From Clostridiaceae bacterium (GTDB lineage: Bacteria > Bacillota > Clostridia > Lachnospirales > Lachnospiraceae): DNA of 64,000 nt. The notes beneath the pieces were generated by a model. The model saw only the letters and a list, made by a program, of their open reading frames with translations, ran no database searches and was not told where the DNA came from. The translations under genes were made by a program, and so were the position numbers. Below are positions 45,417 to 53,303 of the stretch, piece by piece. Location of the stretch: contig CAJTGE010000007.1 in NCBI GenBank assembly GCA_910575795.1, positions 62,826 to 126,825 of the forward strand, written 5' to 3'. Every line of letters starts with the position of its first letter. Position 1 is the first letter of the stretch.

Positions 45417-46497
45417 AAAGGCATTAAAAAAGGAGCTGTTTCTAAATTATACGATTATGCTCCTGCCGCACTCCCAGGATAAGCCGGTTCATTTCAAGAT
45501 ACCGGTGTGGGTGTTTCTGGCAGCCTTTCTGTCGCTGTTCTCGCTGTGCGGCATGACCCTGTTTTTCTCCTATTCCTCCTATCGCCTGAAGGGGGTAGCG
45601 GAGCAGAAAAAGATTCTGGAGCAGGAGCTGTCGGGCCTTACGGCGGAGAAGAGCCGTCTGGCAGAGGAGAAGGAAAATTTAGTAAACAGTAATTTAAAAA
45701 TTGCACAGGAGAACGCCGCCCTGGAACAGAAGCAGGACGAGCAGGAGCACGAGCTGGAAAAGCTGCAGGAGCTCTCGGCGCAGACGCTTAAGGAGCTGGA
45801 GGAGCTTTACCAGAGAGAACAGGATATCCGCGACGAGCTTGGCCTGGAGGCCGTCGAGCCGCATGAGACGGAGGACGGGCCGGAAGAGACGCAGGAGAGC
45901 GAAGAGCAGGAGGATCCGTCTGTATCTCCCCCGACGGAAGGCGTGTCGCCCTCCGGTCAGACGGGCATCGTGCCGGCCGCTGTGCAGCTTCCTTTTTTTG
46001 ATGCGCCTGTCGTCACAGCCCAGGGGGTTGAGGAGCGGTTCCTTCTTCTGAAAAACGGGATCGAGCGCCAGGAGAACAGCTATGATTCCATGAAGACGGA
46101 GATTGACGAGAAGGCGGCCGAGAAGCGGAATGAAAAGCTGAGGCAGCAGATCGTCAGCTACGCGCTCCAGTTTGTGGGGAACCGTTACGTGTACGGCGGC
46201 TCGGATCCCCATACCGGCGTGGACTGCTCGGGCTTCAGCCGTTATGTGCTGAGCCATGTGGCGGGCGTATATTTAAACCGGACGGCCAGCGAGCAGTCCC
46301 GGCAGGGACGGTCCGTCAGCATTGACGCGGCGCGGCCGGGGGATCTGATTTTCTATGGGGCGGGCGACCGCGTGAACCATGTGGCGATCTACATCGGCGA
46401 CGGCAAGGTGGTCCACGCGTCGAACGAGCGGACGGGGATCATTGTTTCCACGTGGAATTACCGGGATCCGGTGGCGATAAAGAATATGATGAATTAG
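45397..46497 (+). CDS. Membrane-anchored coiled-coil NlpC/P60 peptidase
   Basis: 366 residues. A short cytoplasmic start (MWKRKNKKALKKELFLNYT), one membrane segment (IPVWVFLAAFLSLFSLCGMT), a long coiled coil (about 65-150), an acidic linker, and at the C-terminus an NlpC/P60 domain: FVGNRYVYGGSDPHTGVDCS with the catalytic Cys, VNHVAIYIGDGKVVHASN with the His. It should cut peptide stems outside the membrane. The N-terminal plan (YTIMLLPHSQDKPVHFKIPV) is that of bactofilin-linked M23 peptidases, but the enzyme domain is NlpC/P60. The overlap with the bactofilin gene supports a complex. Confidence 0.88.
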   Translation: MWKRKNKKALKKELFLNYTIMLLPHSQDKPVHFKIPVWVFLAAFLSLFSLCGMTLFFSYSSYRLKGVAEQKKILEQELSGLTAEKSRLAEEKENLVNSNLKIAQENAALEQKQDEQEHELEKLQELSAQTLKELEELYQREQDIRDELGLEAVEPHETEDGPEETQESEEQEDPSVSPPTEGVSPSGQTGIVPAAVQLPFFDAPVVTAQGVEERFLLLKNGIERQENSYDSMKTEIDEKAAEKRNEKLRQQIVSYALQFVGNRYVYGGSDPHTGVDCSGFSRYVLSHVAGVYLNRTASEQSRQGRSVSIDAARPGDLIFYGAGDRVNHVAIYIGDGKVVHASNERTGIIVSTWNYRDPVAIKNMMN

Positions 46498-46580
46498 CCG
46501 GAGGATACGCGTATTCCGGATCATTTCAGCCGTAAGCGCCGGCGCCGGATAATAAAATGGCGAAATATTGAAAATTTTTG

Positions 46581-46608
46581 TTGACGTATGAATTTTTTGT
46601 GATATAAT
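46581..46608 (+). promoter_or_regulatory. Promoter of rpsU
   Basis: TTGACG (46581-46586), 16-base spacer, TATAAT (46603-46608), 83 bases before the rpsU ATG. Confidence 0.7.
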
Positions 46609-46691
46609 GCTAATAGTGCTAAATAAATACCCAAACAGTTGTATTATAGTATGCACTTATTACACAACTGGAGGGAGGTTAGGTGTGAGCT

Positions 46692-46868
46692 ATGTCAAAT
46701 GTGATCGTTAAAGATAACGAAAGTTTGGACAGCGCTTTACGCAGATTCAAAAGAAACTGTGCAAAGGCTGGCATTCAGCAGGAGATTCGGAAAAGAGAGC
46801 ATTACGAGAAGCCGAGCGTTCGTCGTAAGAAAAAATCCGAAGCTGCTAGAAAACGCAAATATAACTAA
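46692..46868 (+). CDS. rpsU: Ribosomal protein bS21
   Basis: 58 residues: starts [20 protein letters not shown], continues [20 protein letters not shown] and ends in a very basic tail ([15 protein letters not shown]), the exact bS21 pattern. It binds near the 3' end of 16S rRNA and helps initiation. ATG 46692 follows GGAGGGAGGT. A strong promoter precedes it and a terminator follows. Confidence 0.97.
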   Translation: MSNVIVKDNESLDSALRRFKRNCAKAGIQQEIRKREHYEKPSVRRKKKSEAARKRKYN

Positions 46869-46915
46869 TTTCAATGTAACGGTACAGGCATCGGAACAGT
46901 TATGATCAAATCAAA

Positions 46916-46953
46916 CAAAATCCCTGGTTAGAGGAAAAACCGGGGATTTTTTG
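46916..46953 (+). terminator. Terminator after rpsU
   Basis: AAAATCCCTGGTT (46917-46929) pairs with AACCGGGGATTTT (46938-46950; one mismatch), then more Ts. A classic intrinsic terminator. Confidence 0.85.
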
Positions 46954-47057
46954 ATGCACAGACCCGTGCGGCGAAAAATATGCCGCTCGGGCCGCGCGGC
47001 GGGCAGGGAAACGTTTCCCCCTGCGCGGTTATTCAGTAACGGGGTACGAAGCCGGGA

Positions 47058-49022
47058 ATGGCTGGGGATGGGAAAGAGATGGAACATATGGGAAAGAATG
47101 TCAAATACAGGGGCGGAATTTCCGGCCTGCGGCAGCTTTGTTTTCTGGCTCTGGCCGCGGCGCTCTTTGCAGTGGCGGACAGCGGGTGTTTTCTGGCGGT
47201 TCCGGTGTTCGGGGCGTTTTTCTCCCTGCGGACAGCGGGGCTTGTGCTTTGGACCGCGTTTTGCCTGCGGCTGGCGCTTGCGCCGTTTGAGGCCAGAAGA
47301 GCCATATGCGGGGCGGCGTGCGGGCTTTTAATGGGGATTATGACGCTTCTGGGGCTTGGGTACAGCCTGAATCTCCCTCTGCTTGTCACTCCCTGGCGGT
47401 ATGCGGCGGCGCTTTTGGCTGTGAGCGCGATATACGCGGCGTCAGCGGGCGCGTTTTTGCGCCTGACGGCCAGGGACCGGGCGTCGGGCAGAGCAGGGTT
47501 CAGGGGACGGCCGGGAAGCAGGCGGCCGTGGGAAGCGGGAAGCGGGGCAAAACGCCCGGGACGCTCCGGCGCGTCCGGCTCCGGCCTGCGGCTGTGGCTT
47601 TTTTTGACGTTTCTGACGGGCTGTGTCTATGTTCCGGTATTTCTGGCCGTTTATCCGGGCGTGTATTCATACGACGCGTCGGTTCAGGTGCTCCAGTGCT
47701 TTGGCAGCCTGCCTCTCAGCACGCACCACTCGCTGCTGCACACATGGTTTCTGTGCGGGTGCTTAAAGGCGGGGCTGGTTCTGTTTGACAGCGCGCAGGC
47801 GGGCCTGGCCCTGCATTCGGTTGTGCAGTCGGCTTTTATGGGCGGCGTTTTTTCGGCCGTGCTGTGCCGGATGAGGCGGCGCGGCGCGCCATGGCCGTTT
47901 CTTTTGCTGTCCTGGGTGTTTCTGGCCGTGAACCCGTATCTGGCCGTGTTTTCGTTTGTCACGACCAAGGATGTGCTGTTCGGGGCGTTTTTTCTCCTGA
48001 CGTTTGACATGGCCTATGACATGACGGCCTGTCCGGAGGGATTCTTTGCGGATCGCAGGAGGACGGCCCTGATGTGGGTATGCGTGCTTTTTATGTGCCT
48101 TTTCAGGAACCAGGGGATCTATGTGGCGCTGTTTTTTTTCTGCCTGACCGGCCTTTACTGGGGCTTTCAGGGGCGCGGCCGGAAGAAAGGAGAGGCGGCG
48201 TCCCCGGCAGTAAAGGGGCGGGAGGTGAAGCGGCTGGCTGTTTTTACGCTCACGGCGGCCGCGGCCTGGTATGTGCTGTCCGGCCCGGTTCCGGCCCTGC
48301 TGGGGGCGGAAAAAGGGGATATGAGGGAAATGCTTTCGGTTCCCATGCAGCAGCTTGCCCGCGTCTATCATGAAGCGCCGGATAAGCTTCGCGGGGAGGA
48401 GCGCGCTTACCTGGAAAAACTGATCGATGTGAATGCGCTGAATTCTTATGTGCGGGTCAATGCGGATCCGGTGAAAAGCGGGTTTAGGACCGAGGTTCTT
48501 AAGGAGGATCCGGGCCGTTTCCTGAGGGTCTGGGCTTCGGTCGGGCTTCGGGCGCCCCGCGTTTACCTGGACTCCTTTTTTATGGGAAACTGGGGGTACT
48601 GGTACCCGGGCGCGAGCCAATACTGGATTTTGTATATCCTGTTTGACGGGGCGTTTATGGAGCCGGATGCGAATATACTGGGCATCAGGCGGGACAGCCG
48701 GCTGCCGGGCCTGGAAGAACTGCTCCGCCGGGGGACGCTGACGCCGGCGTTTGAGTCCGTCCCGGTTCTCCGCTTTCTCTTGAACCAGGCATTTCCGTTC
48801 TGGCTGGCGCTCCTTTCTCTGACAGCGGCCGTTTACCGGAGGCGGCAGCAGGAGGCGCTGCCCCTGCTGCTCGTGATCGGCTACTGGGGGACGCTGCTGC
48901 TCGGCCCTGTGACGAACCTGCGCTATGCGCTGCCGCTGATATACTGTGTGCCGTCGATGGCTGAAAGGGCGATCGGCCTGCAGGCGGAGCCGGGGGATGC
49001 TTTCCCTTCCGATCGCGGATGA
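47058..49022 (+). CDS. Large multi-pass membrane protein, DUF6020-like
   Basis: 654 residues with about ten or more hydrophobic segments. Conserved features of DUF6020-type proteins: VFLAVYPGVYSYDASVQVLQ, STHHSLLHTWFLCGCL, then NPYLAVFSFVTTKDVLFGAF, and a late FMGNWGYWYPGAS. The loops and layout recall lipid-linked sugar transferases with an acidic residue in the first long outer loop, but activity is unproven. A very Arg-rich linker lies at about 140-175. Starts at 47058, 47079 or 47088 are all possible since no strong ribosome site decides. It sits between rpsU and yqfC, which are often closer together in relatives. Confidence 0.65.
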   Translation: MAGDGKEMEHMGKNVKYRGGISGLRQLCFLALAAALFAVADSGCFLAVPVFGAFFSLRTAGLVLWTAFCLRLALAPFEARRAICGAACGLLMGIMTLLGLGYSLNLPLLVTPWRYAAALLAVSAIYAASAGAFLRLTARDRASGRAGFRGRPGSRRPWEAGSGAKRPGRSGASGSGLRLWLFLTFLTGCVYVPVFLAVYPGVYSYDASVQVLQCFGSLPLSTHHSLLHTWFLCGCLKAGLVLFDSAQAGLALHSVVQSAFMGGVFSAVLCRMRRRGAPWPFLLLSWVFLAVNPYLAVFSFVTTKDVLFGAFFLLTFDMAYDMTACPEGFFADRRRTALMWVCVLFMCLFRNQGIYVALFFFCLTGLYWGFQGRGRKKGEAASPAVKGREVKRLAVFTLTAAAAWYVLSGPVPALLGAEKGDMREMLSVPMQQLARVYHEAPDKLRGEERAYLEKLIDVNALNSYVRVNADPVKSGFRTEVLKEDPGRFLRVWASVGLRAPRVYLDSFFMGNWGYWYPGASQYWILYILFDGAFMEPDANILGIRRDSRLPGLEELLRRGTLTPAFESVPVLRFLLNQAFPFWLALLSLTAAVYRRRQQEALPLLLVIGYWGTLLLGPVTNLRYALPLIYCVPSMAERAIGLQAEPGDAFPSDRG

Positions 49023-49107
49023 ACCGCTGCCCAGGCCGGGAAAACTGCTGCGAATAATCGGACAAAAGAACCCATATAGTTTTAATAAAGGATGCATTAA
49101 AGGCGGA

Positions 49108-49401
49108 ATGCCCGTGTTTGGCAGACAGAAAAAAGCGGTTGTGACAGCCCTTGGCCTGCCGGAGGACGTATTCCTGGGGGAGATGCTTTTGTCGATGACG
49201 GGGAACGCCTCGGCGGTGGTGGAGAATTACAGGAGCATTGTCTTTTTTTCCGATACGGTTTTAAAGCTTCAGGGAAAGAACGCCAGGATGACGGTGACGG
49301 GGCGGGGGCTCTCGATCGCGTATTATGACCGGGAGCAGCTCAAGGTGACCGGGCAGATCTGCGCCGTGGAATTTGAATCATATCCGGAGGTTCAAAGATG
49401 A
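49108..49401 (+). CDS. yqfC: Sporulation protein YqfC
   Basis: 97 residues from ATG 49108 behind AAAGGCGG. ALGLPEDVFLGEMLLSMTGN and VENYRSIVFFSDTVLKLQGK are typical of YqfC (YabP family). A mother-cell gene in Bacillus, with a mild sporulation role. It overlaps yqfD by 4 bases (ATGA). Confidence 0.85.
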   Translation: MPVFGRQKKAVVTALGLPEDVFLGEMLLSMTGNASAVVENYRSIVFFSDTVLKLQGKNARMTVTGRGLSIAYYDREQLKVTGQICAVEFESYPEVQR

Positions 49402-50609
49402 ATCATTTGTTTAAGCTTTTGAGCGGGTACATAAGGCTTCGCCTGACCGGGCGGTCGCCGGAACGTTTTTTTAATCTCTGCGGCGCGTCGGGGCTGGAGA
49501 TATGGGATGCTTCGTTTGAGCGGGGGAGTTACCTTTTTTCTATGAAAATCCGGGATTTCCTGGCCTGCCGGCCTTTTGTGAGGAAGGCGGGGGTCCGGGT
49601 GCGGATTCAGGAAAAAAGGGGACTTCCTTTTTTTTTACACCGCAGCAGGGCGCGGGCGGCCTGGGGCGCGGGATTTGCGGCTTTTTTTCTGTGCCTGTAC
49701 GCGATGTCTTTTTTTGTGTGGGATATCGGGTATGAGGGCAATGTGAGGTACACGGAGGATGTGCTGTCGCATTTCCTTGAGGAGACGGGGATCGTGAGCG
49801 GGATCCGCAAGAGCGAGGTCTCGTGCGAGGCGCTGGAGGAGGCGCTCCGGGCGCGGTTTGAGGGGATCACATGGGTATCGGCGCGGCTGTCCGGGACGCG
49901 GCTCTACATCCATATCAAGGAAAACGAGGTGCCGCTGTCCTTTCCGGAGCAGAGCCATACGCCCTGTGATCTGAGGGCCTCCTCGGACGGGGTTATCACG
50001 TCCGTGGTGGTGCGCAGCGGCCTTCCAATGGTCAAAGCGGGCGATACGGTGACGGCAGGGCAGCTCCTTGTGACGGGCTGTATTCCCATCACGGACGACA
50101 GCGGCAGCGTGGCCGAGGCGCGCTATGTCCACGCTGACGCGGATGTGAAGGCCGTCTGCGCGCGGTCCGAGGCCGAGGAGATCCCGGTGTGGCATATGGT
50201 TAAGCCGGAAACGGGCAGGCGGAGGAAAGGGCTGTGCGTCGTCCTGGGAAACGGGAAGAACGGCGCGCATTTTGTATGGCTCTTTCCCAATATCTGGAAG
50301 ACGGACTGGAAGACCGTGACGAGCTACAGGAAGGCGCGCATATTCGGCGATTTCTATCTGCCCGTCCATGTGGGGTTCATTGATTCTGCCGAAATCTCTC
50401 CCCATGAGGAAAAATATACGCAGGAGCAGCTTCTTGCGCTGGCGGATGCATATAAAAACAGGCTTACGGAAAATTTAATGGAAAAAGGGGTACACATTAT
50501 TGAAAATAATGTTAAAATATTAGTTAATGGATCGGTCTGCCGGTTTGAGGCGGAGCTTCTGACCGAGGAGGCGATCGCAGTGGAAGCGGATCCGGCGATG
50601 GATGAGTGA
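49398..50609 (+). CDS. yqfD: Sporulation protein YqfD
   Basis: 403 residues. Start LLSGYIRLRLTGRSPERFFN, membrane segment AAFFLCLYAMSFFVWDIGYE, then a POTRA-like and long outer domain with ITWVSARLSGTRLYIHIKEN, SSDGVITSVVVRSGLPMVKA and KAGDTVTAGQLLVTG. Full YqfD length. Mother-cell expressed in Bacillus and translationally coupled to yqfC. It opens the common run yqfC-yqfD-phoH-ybeY. Confidence 0.9.
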   Translation: MNHLFKLLSGYIRLRLTGRSPERFFNLCGASGLEIWDASFERGSYLFSMKIRDFLACRPFVRKAGVRVRIQEKRGLPFFLHRSRARAAWGAGFAAFFLCLYAMSFFVWDIGYEGNVRYTEDVLSHFLEETGIVSGIRKSEVSCEALEEALRARFEGITWVSARLSGTRLYIHIKENEVPLSFPEQSHTPCDLRASSDGVITSVVVRSGLPMVKAGDTVTAGQLLVTGCIPITDDSGSVAEARYVHADADVKAVCARSEAEEIPVWHMVKPETGRRRKGLCVVLGNGKNGAHFVWLFPNIWKTDWKTVTSYRKARIFGDFYLPVHVGFIDSAEISPHEEKYTQEQLLALADAYKNRLTENLMEKGVHIIENNVKILVNGSVCRFEAELLTEEAIAVEADPAMDE

Positions 50610-50626
50610 AGGAGAGAAACGGTTGA

Positions 50627-51658
50627 ATGAGCATAATTGAGACGACGATTGACATCCCGATGGAGCACATGCAGAATGTGTACGGCCAGTTTGACGCGTA
50701 TTTAAAGAAGCTGGAGCGCGCGCTTGGCGTCACGATGGTCGCGAGGGACGGCGCGCTGAAGCTTATAGGCCCGGAGCGGGCCTGCCGGCAGGCCGGACAT
50801 GTGTTTTATAACCTTCTGGAGCTGTCGAAGCGGGGAAACCAGATTACGGAGCAAAATGTGGATTACGCCCTGTCGCTTTCCTTTACGGAGGAGGACGATA
50901 AGATTCTGGAGATTGACAGGGATATTATCTGCCGTACAATAAGCGGGCGGCCGGTCAAGCCAAAGACCATGGGCCAGAAGCAGTATGTGGATCTGATCCG
51001 GCAGAAGATGATCGTGTTTGGGATCGGGCCGGCGGGCACGGGAAAGACGTATCTGGCCATGTCCATGGCGATCCAGGCGTTCAAGAGCGGGGAGGTGAGC
51101 CGGATTATCCTGACCCGTCCGGCGATCGAGGCGGGGGAGAAGCTGGGTTTTCTGCCCGGCGATCTGCAGAGCAAGATCGACCCCTATCTGCGGCCGCTGT
51201 ATGACGCGCTGTATCAGATCATGGGCGCGGAGAGCTACCTGCACAATTCGGAAAAGGGCCTGATTGAGGTGGCCCCCCTGGCGTATATGAGGGGCAGGAC
51301 TCTGGACAATGCCTTTATTATCCTGGACGAGGCGCAGAATACGACGCCGGCGCAGATGAAGATGTTTTTAACGCGCATCGGCTTTGGATCCAAGGTGATC
51401 GTCACAGGCGATCAGTCGCAGAAGGACTTAGCCCCCGGCAGCGCCTCGGGCCTTGATACGGCGATCCGGGTGCTGAAGGGGATCGACGACATCGGCTTCT
51501 GTTATCTGACAAGCAGCGACGTCGTGCGCCATCCGCTGGTACAGAAAATCGTGGAGGCGTATGAGCGCTATGAGAACAAAGAAGCCCGCGTCAGGGGCGG
51601 CCAGGACCGGCGCTCCGGAAAAGCGCGGGGCGCTGTGACAGGGAGAACACACGGATGA
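50627..51658 (+). CDS. phoH: PhoH-family ATPase
   Basis: 343 residues. N-terminal KH-like RNA-binding region (LERALGVTMVARDGALKLIG), then Walker A GPAGTGKTYLAM, a TRPAIEAGEKLGFLPGDLQ segment and Walker B AFIILDEAQNTTPAQ, with MKMFLTRIGFGSKVIVTGD. A cytoplasmic ATPase thought to take part in RNA metabolism with YbeY. ATG 50627 follows GGAGAGAAACGG. It overlaps ybeY by 4 bases. Confidence 0.95.
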   Translation: MSIIETTIDIPMEHMQNVYGQFDAYLKKLERALGVTMVARDGALKLIGPERACRQAGHVFYNLLELSKRGNQITEQNVDYALSLSFTEEDDKILEIDRDIICRTISGRPVKPKTMGQKQYVDLIRQKMIVFGIGPAGTGKTYLAMSMAIQAFKSGEVSRIILTRPAIEAGEKLGFLPGDLQSKIDPYLRPLYDALYQIMGAESYLHNSEKGLIEVAPLAYMRGRTLDNAFIILDEAQNTTPAQMKMFLTRIGFGSKVIVTGDQSQKDLAPGSASGLDTAIRVLKGIDDIGFCYLTSSDVVRHPLVQKIVEAYERYENKEARVRGGQDRRSGKARGAVTGRTHG

Positions 51659-52152
51659 CAATCAATATCGAATACGAAGCAGAGAAATGCCCGTGCCCTG
51701 CATGGGAAACCATCGTCCGGGACGTGATCCTGGCCGCGCTTGACTATGAGGGCTGCCCGTATGAGGCGGAGGTGAGCGTGGTTTTGACAGGCGATGAGGA
51801 GATACGGCGCATCAACCGGGAGTTCAGAGATACGGATCGCGCGACGGACGTGCTCTCATTTCCCATGGGGGATTACGGGACGCCGTCTGATTTTGAACGT
51901 CTCGAGGAGCAGGCGGAGGATTACTTTAACCCGGAGACCGGGGAGCTGCTCCTGGGGGATATTATCATTTCCATGGACAAGGTGGAGGAGCAGGCGGCAA
52001 AATACGGGCACAGCGCAGAGCGGGAGCTGGCGTTTCTGACAGCGCACAGCATGCTTCATCTGTGCGGCTATGATCACATGGAGGAAGAGGAGCGCCTTGA
52101 GATGGAGAAGAGGCAGGCGGCGATCCTTGAGCGTAAGGGGTATACGAGATGA
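51655..52152 (+). CDS. ybeY: Endoribonuclease YbeY
   Basis: 165 residues. The metal site LTAHSMLHLCGYDHMEEEE gives the three histidines of the family (HSxLHLxGYDH). DDEEIRRINREFRDTDRATD-type region precedes it. Matures 16S rRNA ends and takes part in ribosome quality control. Start ATGA overlaps phoH and its stop overlaps the next gene, so the operon is tightly coupled. Confidence 0.95.
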   Translation: MTINIEYEAEKCPCPAWETIVRDVILAALDYEGCPYEAEVSVVLTGDEEIRRINREFRDTDRATDVLSFPMGDYGTPSDFERLEEQAEDYFNPETGELLLGDIIISMDKVEEQAAKYGHSAERELAFLTAHSMLHLCGYDHMEEEERLEMEKRQAAILERKGYTR

Positions 52153-53303
52153 GAAAACGGGGGATACTGCTGGCAGCGGCTGTGCTTCTGACGGCGAATG
52201 GCTGCGGGAGGTATGAGGAAGTGTCCGTAGAGCCGCTTCTGGAGGCGCAGACGGCGGGGGACAGGCCCGGCGGGGCATTCAGGGAGTTTTTGCCGTCCTT
52301 CCCCTTTCCGGATCTTTTGGAGGAGACAGGGAGGATGGAGGGCGCGCCGGAGGAAGGCGCGCCGCGCGAAGAGAAGGACGGGAAGATTGAGAGCTATCTG
52401 ACCGGGGAGATGGTGGATGTGAGGGCCGCAAACCGAAGGCCCCTGGCCATTATGATGAGCAATGACAAGGCGGCGCTTCCCCAGTATGGGATCAACCGCG
52501 CCGGCGTGGTCTATGAGGCCCCGGTAGAGGGCGGCATGATCCGGTATATGGCGCTGATTGAGGAGTATGACGATCTGGAGCGCATCGGCTCGGTGCGGAG
52601 CTGCCGTACGTATTATACGTATTTTGCCCGGGAATTTGAGGGGATGTACGCCCATTTCGGGCAGAGCGCGTTTGCCCTGCCGTACCTGGAGCGGATGGAG
52701 CACTTGAACGGCATCGGGGGAAAGGGCGCCATTGCCTTTTACCGCAGCTCGGATAAGAAAGCGCCGCACAATGCCTACGCAGGCGCGGCCCAGATCGAAA
52801 AAGCGATCGACGCCTCGGGCTATGCAAGGGAATACCCGGATTCCTACAAGGGGCATTACCGTTTTGCCGGGGAGCAAAGCCCTGAGCTTCTGGAGAACGG
52901 CTTTGCGGCGTCTTACGTGCGGCCCGGCGGGTACCCGATCAACCAGCCCTGGTTTGAATATAACCCGGAGGACGGGCTGTATTACCGCTTTCAGTATGGC
53001 GGGGCCCACAACGGGGACGAGGGGCAGATAGCGGTGAAAAATATCATTTTCCAGTATTGCAGATGGAAGTATTACGCCCCGTCAGAATATCTGGATATCG
53101 ACGTACATACGCCCTGCTCGGGCTACTATTTCACCAATGGCAGGGGCGAGGCGATTACCTGGGAGAAGGAGGGCGAGGGCGGCGTGACAAGGTATTATGA
53201 CGGAAACGGCGAGGAGATCCGTTTAAACCCGGGGAAAACCTGGGTGTGCATCATACAGGCTGACCAAATGGATAAGGCGGAATTTTATGGAGAACAGACA
53301 TAG
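52149..53303 (+). CDS. DUF3048 (YerB-like) lipoprotein
   Basis: 384 residues. Lipoprotein signal with LTANGCGRYEE (Cys at about 19), then a Pro/Glu-rich linker and the DUF3048 domain: RRPLAIMMSNDKAALPQYGI, NRAGVVYEAPVEGGMIRYMA, RIGSVRSCRTYYTYFAREFE, and C-terminal domain with TWVCIIQ near the end. Members are outer-face lipoproteins of unknown function, often near wall and spore genes. It overlaps ybeY and the following flippase gene. Confidence 0.9.
   Translation: MRKRGILLAAAVLLTANGCGRYEEVSVEPLLEAQTAGDRPGGAFREFLPSFPFPDLLEETGRMEGAPEEGAPREEKDGKIESYLTGEMVDVRAANRRPLAIMMSNDKAALPQYGINRAGVVYEAPVEGGMIRYMALIEEYDDLERIGSVRSCRTYYTYFAREFEGMYAHFGQSAFALPYLERMEHLNGIGGKGAIAFYRSSDKKAPHNAYAGAAQIEKAIDASGYAREYPDSYKGHYRFAGEQSPELLENGFAASYVRPGGYPINQPWFEYNPEDGLYYRFQYGGAHNGDEGQIAVKNIIFQYCRWKYYAPSEYLDIDVHTPCSGYYFTNGRGEAITWEKEGEGGVTRYYDGNGEEIRLNPGKTWVCIIQADQMDKAEFYGEQT

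Noticed and set aside
47763..49097. Long minus-strand frame opposite the DUF6020-like gene
   Set aside because: It has a His/Arg/Gln-rich shadow composition with no domain. The plus-strand membrane protein explains the region.
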